NCBI GenBank assembly: GCA_965277415.1
Contig: CBDICS010000054.1
Coordinates: 372,001-436,000, forward strand
Source: JAHDHW01 sp965277415
GTDB lineage: Bacteria; Bacteroidota; Bacteroidia; Chitinophagales; Saprospiraceae
Direction of reading: 5' to 3'
Length of the DNA stretch: 64,000 bases
Part shown: positions 1 to 7,680 of the stretch, piece by piece
Layout of the letters: each line of letters starts with the position of its first letter
Numbering within the stretch: the first letter of the stretch is position 1
Notes under the pieces: model-generated
What the model saw: the letters and a program-made list of their open reading frames with translations, nothing else
What the model was told of the DNA's origin: nothing
Databases searched by the model: none
Program-made: the position numbers and the translations under genes

Positions 1-1122
1 AGCTTTAGGAATCAAAAAAGCAGGTAATCCTCGAACGCCTGAAATCAGTTGAAAAGTACGTCGTTCAGAAATACTACCCAATTCGGAAAGTGCAATAGCT
101 AAAAAGTCCAAGACTAAAGCTAACGGTTGTGCATGAAAGTTTCCTCCAGACAGGATTGCATCAGCTTCACGAAATACATTTGGATTGTCCGTAACAGCAT
201 TCATTTCTGTTTGCAATACTCCAGAAATATACGCTATCGTATCCTGACTAGCACCATGGACCTGAGGAATACACCTAAAGGCATAAGGGTCTTGTACGCT
301 TTCTTTTGATGCATTTGAAATTTGGCTTCCTTCCAGAAAGTCTCTAATTGTTTTTGCAGTTTCAATTTGCCCTCGATGTGCTCTTATTTGATGGAGTTTG
401 TCATCAAAAGGAGATAATTGGCAATCAAAAGCATCTATTGAAATAGCAGCATTTAGGTTTGCTATAGATAATAATTCATAGCTTTTTAAAACATTATGGC
501 ATAGATAAGCAAGAGAGAATTGAGTCCCATTCAATAAGGCCAAGCCTTCTTTTGATTTCAGTTTAATAGGTTTCCAAGCATGTTGATTTAATATTTCATC
601 TGATTTAATTTTTTCTCCATTATAGTATACCTCTCCATACCCGAGTAGAGGAAGGGATAAATGAGCCAAAGGCGCCAAATCTCCAGAAGCACCTAATGAA
701 CCTTGCTGATAAATCACTGGTAAAATATCGTGATTATAAAAATCAACTAAGCGCTGAACAGTTTCCAGTTGGGCAGCAGAATAGCCATATGACAAACTCT
801 GTATTTTAAAAAAAAGGATTAACCGAACAATTTCTAATGGCACCTCTTCCCCTAAACCACAAGCATGAGATTTTACAAGGTTCTCTTGCAAAGCTTCTAT
901 CTCTAATTCTGAGATTTTTACATTACAAAGTGATCCAAACCCTGTATTAATGCCATAAAATAGTTGGTCACTTGAGGCTAATTTATCGTCTAAGTATTGC
1001 CTACATTTTTTTATTCTTTCAATACTCTCTTCTGATAAAGCTATAGTATAGTCACCTTTTACTATTTCAGCAATCTTTTCTAAGGACAGCGTGCTAGGGC
1101 TAATGAAATGCGTATTTGCCAT
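1..1122 (-). CDS. hutH: Histidine ammonia-lyase, 5'-part (runs off left edge)
   Basis: Deaminates L-histidine to urocanate, the first step of histidine breakdown. I translated the minus strand from the ATG at 1122; 374 codons are open to the window edge, out of about 500 usual for the family, so the C-terminus is missing. The Ala-Ser-Gly triad that cyclises into the MIO electrophile is at residues 145-147 in the context GSLGASGDLAPL. YGINTGFG (residues 56-63) and the Ser-His pair at 85-86, which in this family marks histidine rather than phenylalanine or tyrosine lyases, are also present. No other hut gene is visible in the window. The protein is cytosolic. Identity is secure; only the 3' end is unknown. 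Confidence 0.95.
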   Translation of the reverse strand, partial: MANTHFISPSTLSLEKIAEIVKGDYTIALSEESIERIKKCRQYLDDKLASSDQLFYGINTGFGSLCNVKISELEIEALQENLVKSHACGLGEEVPLEIVRLILFFKIQSLSYGYSAAQLETVQRLVDFYNHDILPVIYQQGSLGASGDLAPLAHLSLPLLGYGEVYYNGEKIKSDEILNQHAWKPIKLKSKEGLALLNGTQFSLAYLCHNVLKSYELLSIANLNAAISIDAFDCQLSPFDDKLHQIRAHRGQIETAKTIRDFLEGSQISNASKESVQDPYAFRCIPQVHGASQDTIAYISGVLQTEMNAVTDNPNVFREADAILSGGNFHAQPLALVLDFLAIALSELGSISERRTFQLISGVRGLPAFLIPKA

Positions 1123-1566
1123 TTATGGTTTTATTTGGTTGTACTTGTGAGCATTTAGGACTTGCTATGAAGCTCATAAACAAATCTCAGTGCAAATATC
1201 TACTTTTTTCTAAAATCTCCTGTTAGGTATGGCTCGAAAAATTAAAATTAACCTGGATCCTTAGCGTTAAACAATAGTTAAAAAAAACAATGCCTAACAA
1301 CGATTATAGCCCTTAATACGCTCTAATAGAGGAATATAGCTTAAAATTAAAGCTATCAGCAAATTAGGCTATGTAACCCAGAGCGTTAGACAAAGTCTAA
1401 TTTCATGAAAGCTTACAATAAAATTGTATTTTTGACGGTATATATCTTATAAATATTATTATTTGTTTTTAAGTACAGCCTAAAAACTTTAATCAATAAA
1501 TCATCACAATGAAGTTGTTTTAGAATGACTTCAATATAAATTATCATAAATCAAAATTACCGCACA
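1123..1566. other. Intergenic region between divergent hutH and the first OmpH gene
   Basis: This 444-bp AT-rich stretch has no credible ORF. It must hold the hutH promoter (minus strand) and the promoter of the OmpH gene (plus strand); a TAnnTTTG element is listed separately at 1427. A small palindrome TTAGAC-AAA-GTCTAA sits at 1386-1400, about 27 bp before that element, and could be an operator, but it is too short to claim. Confidence 0.5.
1427..1434 (+). promoter_or_regulatory. Putative Bacteroidota -7 promoter element (TATTTTTG) for ompH-1
   Basis: TATTTTTG fits the TAnnTTTG -7 consensus of the Bacteroidota primary sigma factor. It lies about 130 bp before the OmpH start, which would give a long 5' leader. 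I see no convincing -33 TTTG partner. Similar elements precede mnmG, the M16-like gene and the CapA-like gene in this window. Confidence 0.4.
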
Positions 1567-2106
1567 ATGATGAATTTTGTAACACTTAATAAAATGAGTA
1601 AAAAACTACTATTCGGCTTTGTATTAGCAACTATGTTTGCTTTCACTGCTGGGGCACAAAAAATCGCATTAGTCGATGTCAATAAAATTCTTGATAGCAT
1701 GAGTGAATATAAATCTGCTCAGACTAGCTTGGATAATACAGCTGCTAAATGGAGAAGAGAAATTGCAGAACAGTACGATGAAATCAAAGGGATGTATAAT
1801 AAATACCAAGCAGAGCAAGTCCTCCTTAGTGATGAAGTTCGTCGCCAGAAAGAAGAAGAGATCATGAATAAAGAGACTCAGGTTCGAGAAATGCAAAAGG
1901 ATAAATTCGGCCCTGAAGGCGCACTATTTAAAAAGCGTCAGGAATTAGTTCGCCCAATACAAGAACAAGTTTATTCTGCCATTGAGGAATTTGCAAATGA
2001 TAAAGGATATGATTTTATCTTTGAAAAAGGATCCGCCTCAGGTATGATCTTTTCAAATCCTAAGTATGATAAAACTGAGGATATTATGAAAGAATTAGGC
2101 TTATAA
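1567..2106 (+). CDS. OmpH/Skp family periplasmic chaperone (copy 1)
   Basis: Skp-type holdase that keeps unfolded outer-membrane proteins soluble on their way to the BAM complex. The 179-residue protein starts with a hydrophobic signal peptide ending in AGAQ, then the family opening IALVDVNKIL (about residues 33-42), a long charged helical hairpin (about residues 45-120) and a C-terminal segment with GYDFIFEKG. Two starts are possible: 1567, or 1594 (MSKKLLFG), which gives a standard signal peptide and is the more natural choice. The second Skp-like gene follows after 165 bp and murI after that; such chaperone pairs are common in Bacteroidota. Family assignment is firm; the client proteins are unknown. 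Confidence 0.88.
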   Translation: MMNFVTLNKMSKKLLFGFVLATMFAFTAGAQKIALVDVNKILDSMSEYKSAQTSLDNTAAKWRREIAEQYDEIKGMYNKYQAEQVLLSDEVRRQKEEEIMNKETQVREMQKDKFGPEGALFKKRQELVRPIQEQVYSAIEEFANDKGYDFIFEKGSASGMIFSNPKYDKTEDIMKELGL

Positions 2107-2131
2107 TGATATGAGATAGGCTAAAAAGCTG

Positions 2132-2139
2132 TATTTTTG
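2132..2139 (+). promoter_or_regulatory. Putative -7 promoter element (TATTTTTG) ahead of ompH-2
   Basis: The element matches TAnnTTTG and lies 25 bp after the stop of the first OmpH gene. A terminator-like hairpin (2160-2206) sits between it and the next gene. If the promoter is real, its transcript would meet that hairpin in its leader. Confidence 0.35.
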
Positions 2140-2159
2140 CCATCCTTTTTGAATACACC

Positions 2160-2206
2160 AGAAGCAATTGTACATAATTTTAGAATTATTGATGCTTCTT
2201 TTTTTT
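2160..2206 (+). terminator. Probable intrinsic terminator after ompH-1
   Basis: AGAAGCA (2160-2166) pairs with TGCTTCT (2193-2199), and a run of T follows directly (to 2206). It separates the two OmpH genes. The loop is long (about 26 nt), so efficiency is uncertain. Confidence 0.5.
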
Positions 2207-2271
2207 AACGTAAGTAGATTTAAAAAACTTACATTATTTATGTCAATAAATAAATACTAAATAGTTAATCC

Positions 2272-2787
2272 ATGAAGAAATTAATTAAAATAAGTTTCAT
2301 GCTTGTCGCTTTAGTAGCGATGACAACAACTTTACAAGCTCAAAAATTCGGTTATGTATTCTCTTTACAAGTCTTAGCTGAGTTTCCTGAAACAAAAATA
2401 GCAGATTCTAATTTGGAGACGCTTCAAAAACAACTTCAGAAAAAATTTGAAGGTATGTACGCTGCTGCTCAAGAAAAAGCTAATAAGTACCAACAAGACT
2501 TTCAAGATGGCAAACTTTCTCGTATTCAGCAGGAAGAAGCTCAAGCTACATTAGCTGCTGAGGAGAAAAAAATTGTAGAGTATCAACAAAAGATTCAAAA
2601 GCAAATCGAAGACAAACGTAATGAACTTTATGGTCCAATCCTTGAAAAAGTTGATTCCGCAATCAAAGAAGTCGCTAAAGAAAGCGGACTGACGATGGTC
2701 TTCAATGCAGATACACAAATATTGCTCTATGCGGATGAGTCTACCAATATCACAGATAAAGTAAAAGCTAAATTAGGGATGCTTTAA
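2272..2787 (+). CDS. OmpH/Skp family periplasmic chaperone (copy 2)
   Basis: Second Skp-like chaperone, 171 residues. It has a signal peptide (residues 1-23, ending LQAQ), the opening KFGYVFSLQVL, a Gln/Lys/Glu-rich antiparallel helical hairpin (about 45-125) and the C-terminal SGLTMVFNADT that matches the end of OmpH domains. It is clearly a diverged paralogue of the gene upstream. Only 3 bp separate its stop from murI, so the two are almost certainly cotranscribed. The role is outer-membrane protein transport, from the family. Confidence 0.88.
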   Translation: MKKLIKISFMLVALVAMTTTLQAQKFGYVFSLQVLAEFPETKIADSNLETLQKQLQKKFEGMYAAAQEKANKYQQDFQDGKLSRIQQEEAQATLAAEEKKIVEYQQKIQKQIEDKRNELYGPILEKVDSAIKEVAKESGLTMVFNADTQILLYADESTNITDKVKAKLGML

Positions 2788-2790
2788 TAA

Positions 2791-3603
2791 ATGATTAAAG
2801 ATCATAAAAAAACTCAACCTATAGGAGTCTTTGACTCTGGCATTGGCGGTCTTACGGTCGCCAATGCTATTATTAACCATCTACCTCAAGAGGAAATCAT
2901 CTATTTTGGTGATACTGCGCACTTACCTTATGGCGATAAGTCAGCAGATGCCATTCGGTATTACAGTCTAAAGATCGTCAAATTTCTTTTAGAAAAGAAT
3001 TGCAAAATGATCGTTATCGCTTGCAATTCTGCTTCTGCTGCCGCTTACAAAGTGCTGCTTGACTTTTATCAAGGTCAGGCTTTATTCGTAAATGTAGTAG
3101 ACCCATTAGTTGAAGCAGTCGCTCAGCAAGAGCATAAAAAAATAGGTATTATTGCTACCAAAGCAACGACAAGATCAGGTATCTACAAGCATAAATTTCA
3201 AGAAATAAAACCGGAACTTCATGTGGCGAGTCTAGCTACTCCTCTATTGACGCCAATGATAGAAGAAGGGTATTTTAATAATAATATCAGTAATGCTATT
3301 ATAGAACAATATCTCTCCAATCCCTTATTCGAAAATATAGATGCCTTACTTTTAGCTTGTACACATTATCCTTTAATCCGCAAAAATCTGGATGCGTATT
3401 TTGAACAAAAGGTCAAAATCTATGACTCCTCTGATGTCGTTGCAAATGTCGTTCATAAAAGATTAAAACAATTTGATTTGCTAAATGACACCTCTCCTAA
3501 AAATCCGCAATTCTATGTTTCGGATTATACCCAATCCTTTGAAGAAACGACTCAGATTTTCTACAAAAAAAAGATTGAATTAGAATATTGTCCTATTTGG
3601 TAA
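2791..3603 (+). CDS. murI: Glutamate racemase
   Basis: Converts L- to D-glutamate for peptidoglycan synthesis in the cytosol. The 270-residue length is typical. The N-terminal IGVFDSGIGGLTV motif (11-23) and both catalytic cysteines are present: Cys78 in IACNSASAA and Cys190 in LLACTHYPLI. It is probably translated from the same mRNA as the OmpH gene 3 bp upstream. The 186 bp after it have no gene, but contain ATTGCAATCGCAAGG at 3606-3620, which resembles one terminus of the 171-bp repeat described elsewhere. Confidence 0.96.
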   Translation: MIKDHKKTQPIGVFDSGIGGLTVANAIINHLPQEEIIYFGDTAHLPYGDKSADAIRYYSLKIVKFLLEKNCKMIVIACNSASAAAYKVLLDFYQGQALFVNVVDPLVEAVAQQEHKKIGIIATKATTRSGIYKHKFQEIKPELHVASLATPLLTPMIEEGYFNNNISNAIIEQYLSNPLFENIDALLLACTHYPLIRKNLDAYFEQKVKIYDSSDVVANVVHKRLKQFDLLNDTSPKNPQFYVSDYTQSFEETTQIFYKKKIELEYCPIW

Positions 3604-3789
3604 TTATTGCAATCGCAAGGAGGTCCAATAGTATGAGTAAAGTAAAAATGACTTACCAGATTTTTCACTTTAAGTAGATTTATATCTATTTTTTGTCGTT
3701 TTCTTATGCTATTTTCGAAAAGACTATCTTTTTAGATGCATTGTATGACTAAAAGTCGTTTTTTTGTACAATAATTTGATTTCGCATAA

Positions 3790-4848
3790 ATGTATACGCA
3801 ACTACATACACCTATTTTCATCCAACCAGAAGAACTCGATGACTATCTTGAAAAAGGATGGTTTCGAATGGGGCAAATGATTTTCACCTGTCATATCTTG
3901 TGTTTCAACAATGATGTCTATTCAACTATTTGGATGCGGTTAGATTTAGAAAATTTTGCGTTTAAACGTAGAATGCGGAAAATTCTGAACCGCAATAATC
4001 GATTGTTTAGAGTCGAAATTGGAGATCCGATCTTTGAAGGCGATCGACAAGCCTTATATCAAAAACATAAAAAAAGATTTGAAGGTTATATTCCCGGTAC
4101 ATTGAGGGAATCTCTTTTTGGATTGGAAGAAGATAATATATATTATACTAGAGAGATTGCTGTTTATGATCAGGATCGATTGATTGCTATCAGCTATTTT
4201 GATATCGGTGCCAATAGTATGGCGAGTATTATGGGTTTATTTGATCCTGACTATGAAAAATATAGCCTCGGGATGTATACCATGATCAAAGAAGTAGAAT
4301 ATGGGATAGATCATAATCTCAAATACTATTACCCTGGGTATGTGGTTCCGGGGTATAAAAAATTTGATTATAAATTAAGAATTGGGGAAATGGATTTCTA
4401 TGATGTTTCTACACGTTCATGGAAAACATATGACCAATTATCAGATCACAATTTGCCTTCTGCGGTTATCTACTCCAAATTAGATGATCTCGCTAAGGTT
4501 TTCCAACAAAAGAACTTAACATTCAAACAACTCACTTATCCTTTTTTTGACAAAGAGTTTTATGGAAATAATACGGAAGCCTTATTACAAGCTCCGCTTA
4601 TTGTTGATTGCAGAATTGTCAATGATGAACATGCCTTTTATTTTATTGAATATAATTTAAAATCGAGAAAATACCATTTTTATAAAGGCCGCCGAATGTT
4701 TAATATGATCCCCGTTCTGATTTCATCTTTTCTCGAACGATTTGATCCAGAACGAAGTTGTCTTGATATGGTTCAAATTGATTACTTAATTAGTAGATCT
4801 GATGACCCTACTGAAATAGCGAATAGAGTATTAACGATTATCGGATAA
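3790..4848 (+). CDS. Arginyl-tRNA--protein transferase-like (ATE/Bpt C-terminal fold) protein
   Basis: The 352-residue protein resembles aminoacyl-tRNA-protein transferases of the ATE/Bpt type, which attach Arg or Leu to protein N-termini for degradation. GWFRMGQ (residues 23-29), an FAFKRRMRKILNRN segment corresponding to the conserved F-SRRQRR-RN stretch, and YYYPGYVVPGYKKFDYK, matching the YYLGYWI-G--KM-YK core, support this. The Cys residues that Bpt enzymes carry after the YRPHC region are mostly absent, so it may be a diverged or Bacteroidota-specific branch. It stands alone with 92 bp to the next gene. Family moderately sure, activity not shown. Confidence 0.6.
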   Translation: MYTQLHTPIFIQPEELDDYLEKGWFRMGQMIFTCHILCFNNDVYSTIWMRLDLENFAFKRRMRKILNRNNRLFRVEIGDPIFEGDRQALYQKHKKRFEGYIPGTLRESLFGLEEDNIYYTREIAVYDQDRLIAISYFDIGANSMASIMGLFDPDYEKYSLGMYTMIKEVEYGIDHNLKYYYPGYVVPGYKKFDYKLRIGEMDFYDVSTRSWKTYDQLSDHNLPSAVIYSKLDDLAKVFQQKNLTFKQLTYPFFDKEFYGNNTEALLQAPLIVDCRIVNDEHAFYFIEYNLKSRKYHFYKGRRMFNMIPVLISSFLERFDPERSCLDMVQIDYLISRSDDPTEIANRVLTIIG

Positions 4849-4940
4849 TGGAATTACAAATCAGATAGAGAATCAAAATATCATTCAAAAGAATAAGCAA
4901 TACGCTTTCAAATCAAACAAAAAAAATAAGCTTTACTCAT

Positions 4941-5417
4941 ATGCAATTCATTCCCGAATCTATTATTGACCAAAAAGCCATTGAGGTTGGTGAACTAAGT
5001 GATATTTCTGAATTGATCCAGGATCTAAAAGAAAAGCAACCCGCAATACTCAGCTTCTTAATATCTGAAAGCTTTGATTTGCTCACGCCAAAAGAAAAGG
5101 ATTACACTTTATTTTTAAGCTTAGTCGTGTGGAAAGCAAGTCAGGAAGTTCATCCGGATCAGAATCAAATAGATCCGACCTCCATAGAAAAAGCAGAAGA
5201 AGCCAATTGGGAAAAACTATCTGATAATAAAACAAAAACCTTTAGAAACAAACTAGATATCTTTTTCGAAAATAATCCTCAAGAGGACTTATTAGCTTTT
5301 GTAGAAGATGCACTAGTACATGAAGAAGATGATATCGTTTCAAATGAAGGTAGAGAATACGTTTTTATTGCCTTGAAAACAATCATTGATTGCCTGGATC
5401 AATTAGAACCTGCTTAA
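4941..5417 (+). CDS. Acidic protein of unknown function
   Basis: A 158-residue, strongly acidic, soluble protein without signal peptide or membrane segment. I do not recognise a domain. It looks all-helical (long Leu/Ile-rich amphipathic stretches), with a central charged segment near residues 75-100 and an EDALVHEEDDIV stretch near 125-137. It runs in the same direction as the arginyltransferase-like gene 92 bp upstream, and its stop faces the convergent AstE-like gene 16 bp away. Normal composition for this genome and an intact frame argue that it is real. Confidence 0.7.
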   Translation: MQFIPESIIDQKAIEVGELSDISELIQDLKEKQPAILSFLISESFDLLTPKEKDYTLFLSLVVWKASQEVHPDQNQIDPTSIEKAEEANWEKLSDNKTKTFRNKLDIFFENNPQEDLLAFVEDALVHEEDDIVSNEGREYVFIALKTIIDCLDQLEPA

Positions 5418-5433
5418 AAGTCTCACCTTATCT

Positions 5434-6375
5434 TTAAAGTCCTTCTATCGTTTTGATTAGAAAAAATCCATCATCTCCTTGTTTTTGATATAATGGCATC
5501 AAGATCAAACCGTCTGTGGAAGATAAAATTTCTCCATTTCGATCTTTTGCTAAGACTTCCCCTTTTTTGATGGTTTGAAAGTTCTGATAATTTGGCATCA
5601 TTTCAAATTCATCTTCCGGTTGTATAGCATGAATTTCTATCAACTCCGCGATTTTAGGCAAATCTTTGGAATAGGTAATTAATAAAGTATCATGTTGATT
5701 TTCAATATGCCTTGCTTCGACACATCCAGTGGTTCTCATACAATTAGTGATGGCTGCAATAGCGCGATTAATTGAAAGTTCTTCATTATGTTGCCCGGAT
5801 TCAAAACACACGGCCACCATGTCCATATCGAAAGTTTTCCTATTAAAGTAATGAAGACTTGTCCCTCGAATACCTTTTAATAAACCCTTTACTACCGGAG
5901 CATGTAACTCTAAAGCAATTCTGACACTTTCTTTTTCATCTGTTGGTATTGAGAAAATCCCACCATAAGCAGTAGTGGTATGAAGGTCCAGTACAACTAC
6001 TTTTGCAGGTTGATAATCCGAAATTTCTTTTTCTAGAAGTTCAAGAATCTCTTTGATTTCTAAATCTTCTGAATCTAAATTTGCTATATCTGAAGATTTT
6101 ATACGATTCACATTTTCTGTAGTCCATTGTCGGTTTAGGTCTTTTACAATAAACCGTTTTCCTACATTCTTGGCTCTGGTATTCCCTATCAGACCTAATA
6201 AACGGCCACAAAAGTGAAAGTTTGGATTGGTAATAGGTTCCACTTCAAGCATTTTGAATATCATCTTTAAAGCTTCTACTCCAGCTGGCTCGTTTCCATG
6301 CATTGCACCAAATACAATCATTAAAGGTCCTTTTTCTTCTCCGGTATATCTACCGATCACTCTTTCTAATTCCAT
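5434..6375 (-). CDS. Succinylglutamate desuccinylase/aspartoacylase family zinc hydrolase
   Basis: A 313-residue M14-like deacylase of the AstE/AspA family, which cleave N-acyl amino acids. Zinc ligands His26 and Glu29 are in FGAMHGNEPAG, the arginine of VKDLNRQW is in place, and the third ligand is His in VVLDLHTTTA (near residue 131). A small C-terminal beta domain (about 245-313) completes the family layout. The substrate cannot be told from the sequence; no arginine succinyltransferase genes lie nearby. It points at the acidic unknown gene (convergent) and may be read with the M15 peptidase gene upstream, 81 bp away. Confidence 0.8.
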   Translation of the reverse strand: MELERVIGRYTGEEKGPLMIVFGAMHGNEPAGVEALKMIFKMLEVEPITNPNFHFCGRLLGLIGNTRAKNVGKRFIVKDLNRQWTTENVNRIKSSDIANLDSEDLEIKEILELLEKEISDYQPAKVVVLDLHTTTAYGGIFSIPTDEKESVRIALELHAPVVKGLLKGIRGTSLHYFNRKTFDMDMVAVCFESGQHNEELSINRAIAAITNCMRTTGCVEARHIENQHDTLLITYSKDLPKIAELIEIHAIQPEDEFEMMPNYQNFQTIKKGEVLAKDRNGEILSSTDGLILMPLYQKQGDDGFFLIKTIEGL

Positions 6376-6456
6376 TTTATAAATTCAAATTTTATATAGA
6401 TTTATTCAAAAATAGCTCATTTAGAGCCGAAACCTAAATAAGTTTCTACTATGTCC

Positions 6457-7341
6457 TTAAAGACAATCCTGACTGATCCCTAACACAAACTTTTGTATAA
6501 TATCAATTTCAGCAGCCGTTTCAGCTCCTTTAAAACCAGTGATGTCTTCGTTTTTGATTTGCGAATTATACGCTTTAGTTAACTTTAGAGAAATCGGTAA
6601 ATATGACCAATGCCATTTTTCTTCAAAGTATCCATATGGACGAGCATCACCTTTTGGAGAATAAGGTTGACAAAATCCAAATTTCGAAGCGTTTTCTACT
6701 AACCAATCATATTCTTTTTTGCCTTTCCCTTTTTCAAAATATTCATTCGTCAAAGCATTAATGTCTATATCAGTCCCCCAATGATGACGAGAAGAACCCG
6801 GCATAGAACTATACTCTAAAATCTTTAATGCACGTTTTACTAAATTAGGCTCTGTTTTAGAAAGGTCTTTCCCTTCTACTTTTCGTACACCATTCCACTT
6901 CGCTTCCCATATTCTTTTCTGATGAGAGAATGGCCGTGTAGCAGAAATTATTTGTAGTGTAATGCCATCTTTTTTTGCAGCAGTATACATTTTTTTAAAA
7001 GATTCGTATGTTTCTTTTCGAAGACGCATTGTATTATTGGAGGCGTATTGCGAAGCGATTTTGACAAAATCCGGATGCTTCACTGGGTCGAATTTCCCCA
7101 TTAAATAATCAGTTGACCAAGTTCTTTTTTGATCCTGTGCAATATCGTCTTGGGGAATTATATTCTTAAGGATAGAGTCTGTTTTAACCTTTGTCTGACT
7201 CTTTATAGGACCTGATGGCTTAGGGGCTTCATTCTTATCTATCAAAAAAAATATTAATGCTATAATAGAAGCAATGGATCCCATAAGCATTATTGAAAAA
7301 ATGAAGGGGTGCTTATTTAACTTTTCTATAGTTTTCGACAT
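6457..7341 (-). CDS. Membrane-anchored M15 (VanY-like) D-Ala-D-Ala carboxypeptidase
   Basis: Likely trims D-Ala from peptidoglycan stem peptides in the periplasm. One N-terminal membrane helix (about residues 14-34) anchors the 294-residue protein, followed by a linker and the VanY-type domain. The SxHxxGxxxD signature is seen as SRHHWGTDID, giving zinc ligands His186 and Asp193; the third ligand is His244 in EKWHW. The SATRPFSHQKRIW stretch (133-145) corresponds to the conserved SGYRS-Q region. The start at 7341 places the helix correctly. Upstream is the divergent mnmG promoter region with a full 171-bp repeat. Confidence 0.82.
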   Translation of the reverse strand: MSKTIEKLNKHPFIFSIMLMGSIASIIALIFFLIDKNEAPKPSGPIKSQTKVKTDSILKNIIPQDDIAQDQKRTWSTDYLMGKFDPVKHPDFVKIASQYASNNTMRLRKETYESFKKMYTAAKKDGITLQIISATRPFSHQKRIWEAKWNGVRKVEGKDLSKTEPNLVKRALKILEYSSMPGSSRHHWGTDIDINALTNEYFEKGKGKKEYDWLVENASKFGFCQPYSPKGDARPYGYFEEKWHWSYLPISLKLTKAYNSQIKNEDITGFKGAETAAEIDIIQKFVLGISQDCL

Positions 7342-7429
7342 ACTAGCCTCTTTTAGTTATGAAGTTGTTTGATAAAACCAAAGTTACAATTATTTAGGAA
7401 TAGAGAATTAATATGTGTCTAGATTAGAT

Positions 7430-7600
7430 ATGGCAATTGCAAGAACGATATTCTAAACTTGTTTGATGGTGATCAGTCCTATGGACTGTGTGATTTGGTG
7501 ATCGCTTCGCTTGTGAGTGGCTATTTTTGGCAGACTTTAAAAATTTTGATCATTTTTTTTTACTCAATTCATATTTAATAGATAACCTTGCGGTTTCCAT
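7430..7600 (-). repeat. 171-bp MITE-like repeat, copy A (full length)
   Basis: Full copy between the divergent M15 and mnmG genes. Both ends carry the 14-bp inverted terminus (ATGGCAATTGCAAG at 7430; its imperfect complement ending 7600). Relative to copies B and C it is in reverse orientation. The core with the complement of CACAAGCGAAGCGATCACC and a short hairpin (GTCC-TAT-GGAC) is present. Length equals copies B and C exactly. It ends 43 bp before the putative mnmG -7 element. Confidence 0.85.
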
Positions 7601-7643
7601 GTAAAGAAGTTTCCTTATTTACACCTCGTCCCTAAAAAAGTCG

Positions 7644-7651
7644 TATTTTTG
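7644..7651 (+). promoter_or_regulatory. Putative mnmG -7 promoter element (TATTTTTG)
   Basis: TATTTTTG followed by CG fits the TAnnTTTG consensus and lies 29 bp before the mnmG ATG, a good distance for a short leader. This is one of the better-placed elements in the window. A clear -33 TTTG is missing. Confidence 0.5.
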
Positions 7652-7680
7652 CGCAGATTTTTCACTAAGAGAAGAAAATT

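Noticed and set aside
3606..3620. ATTGCAATCGCAAGG as a further repeat copy after murI
   Set aside because: Only one end-like motif is present, with no core or second end; chance is possible.
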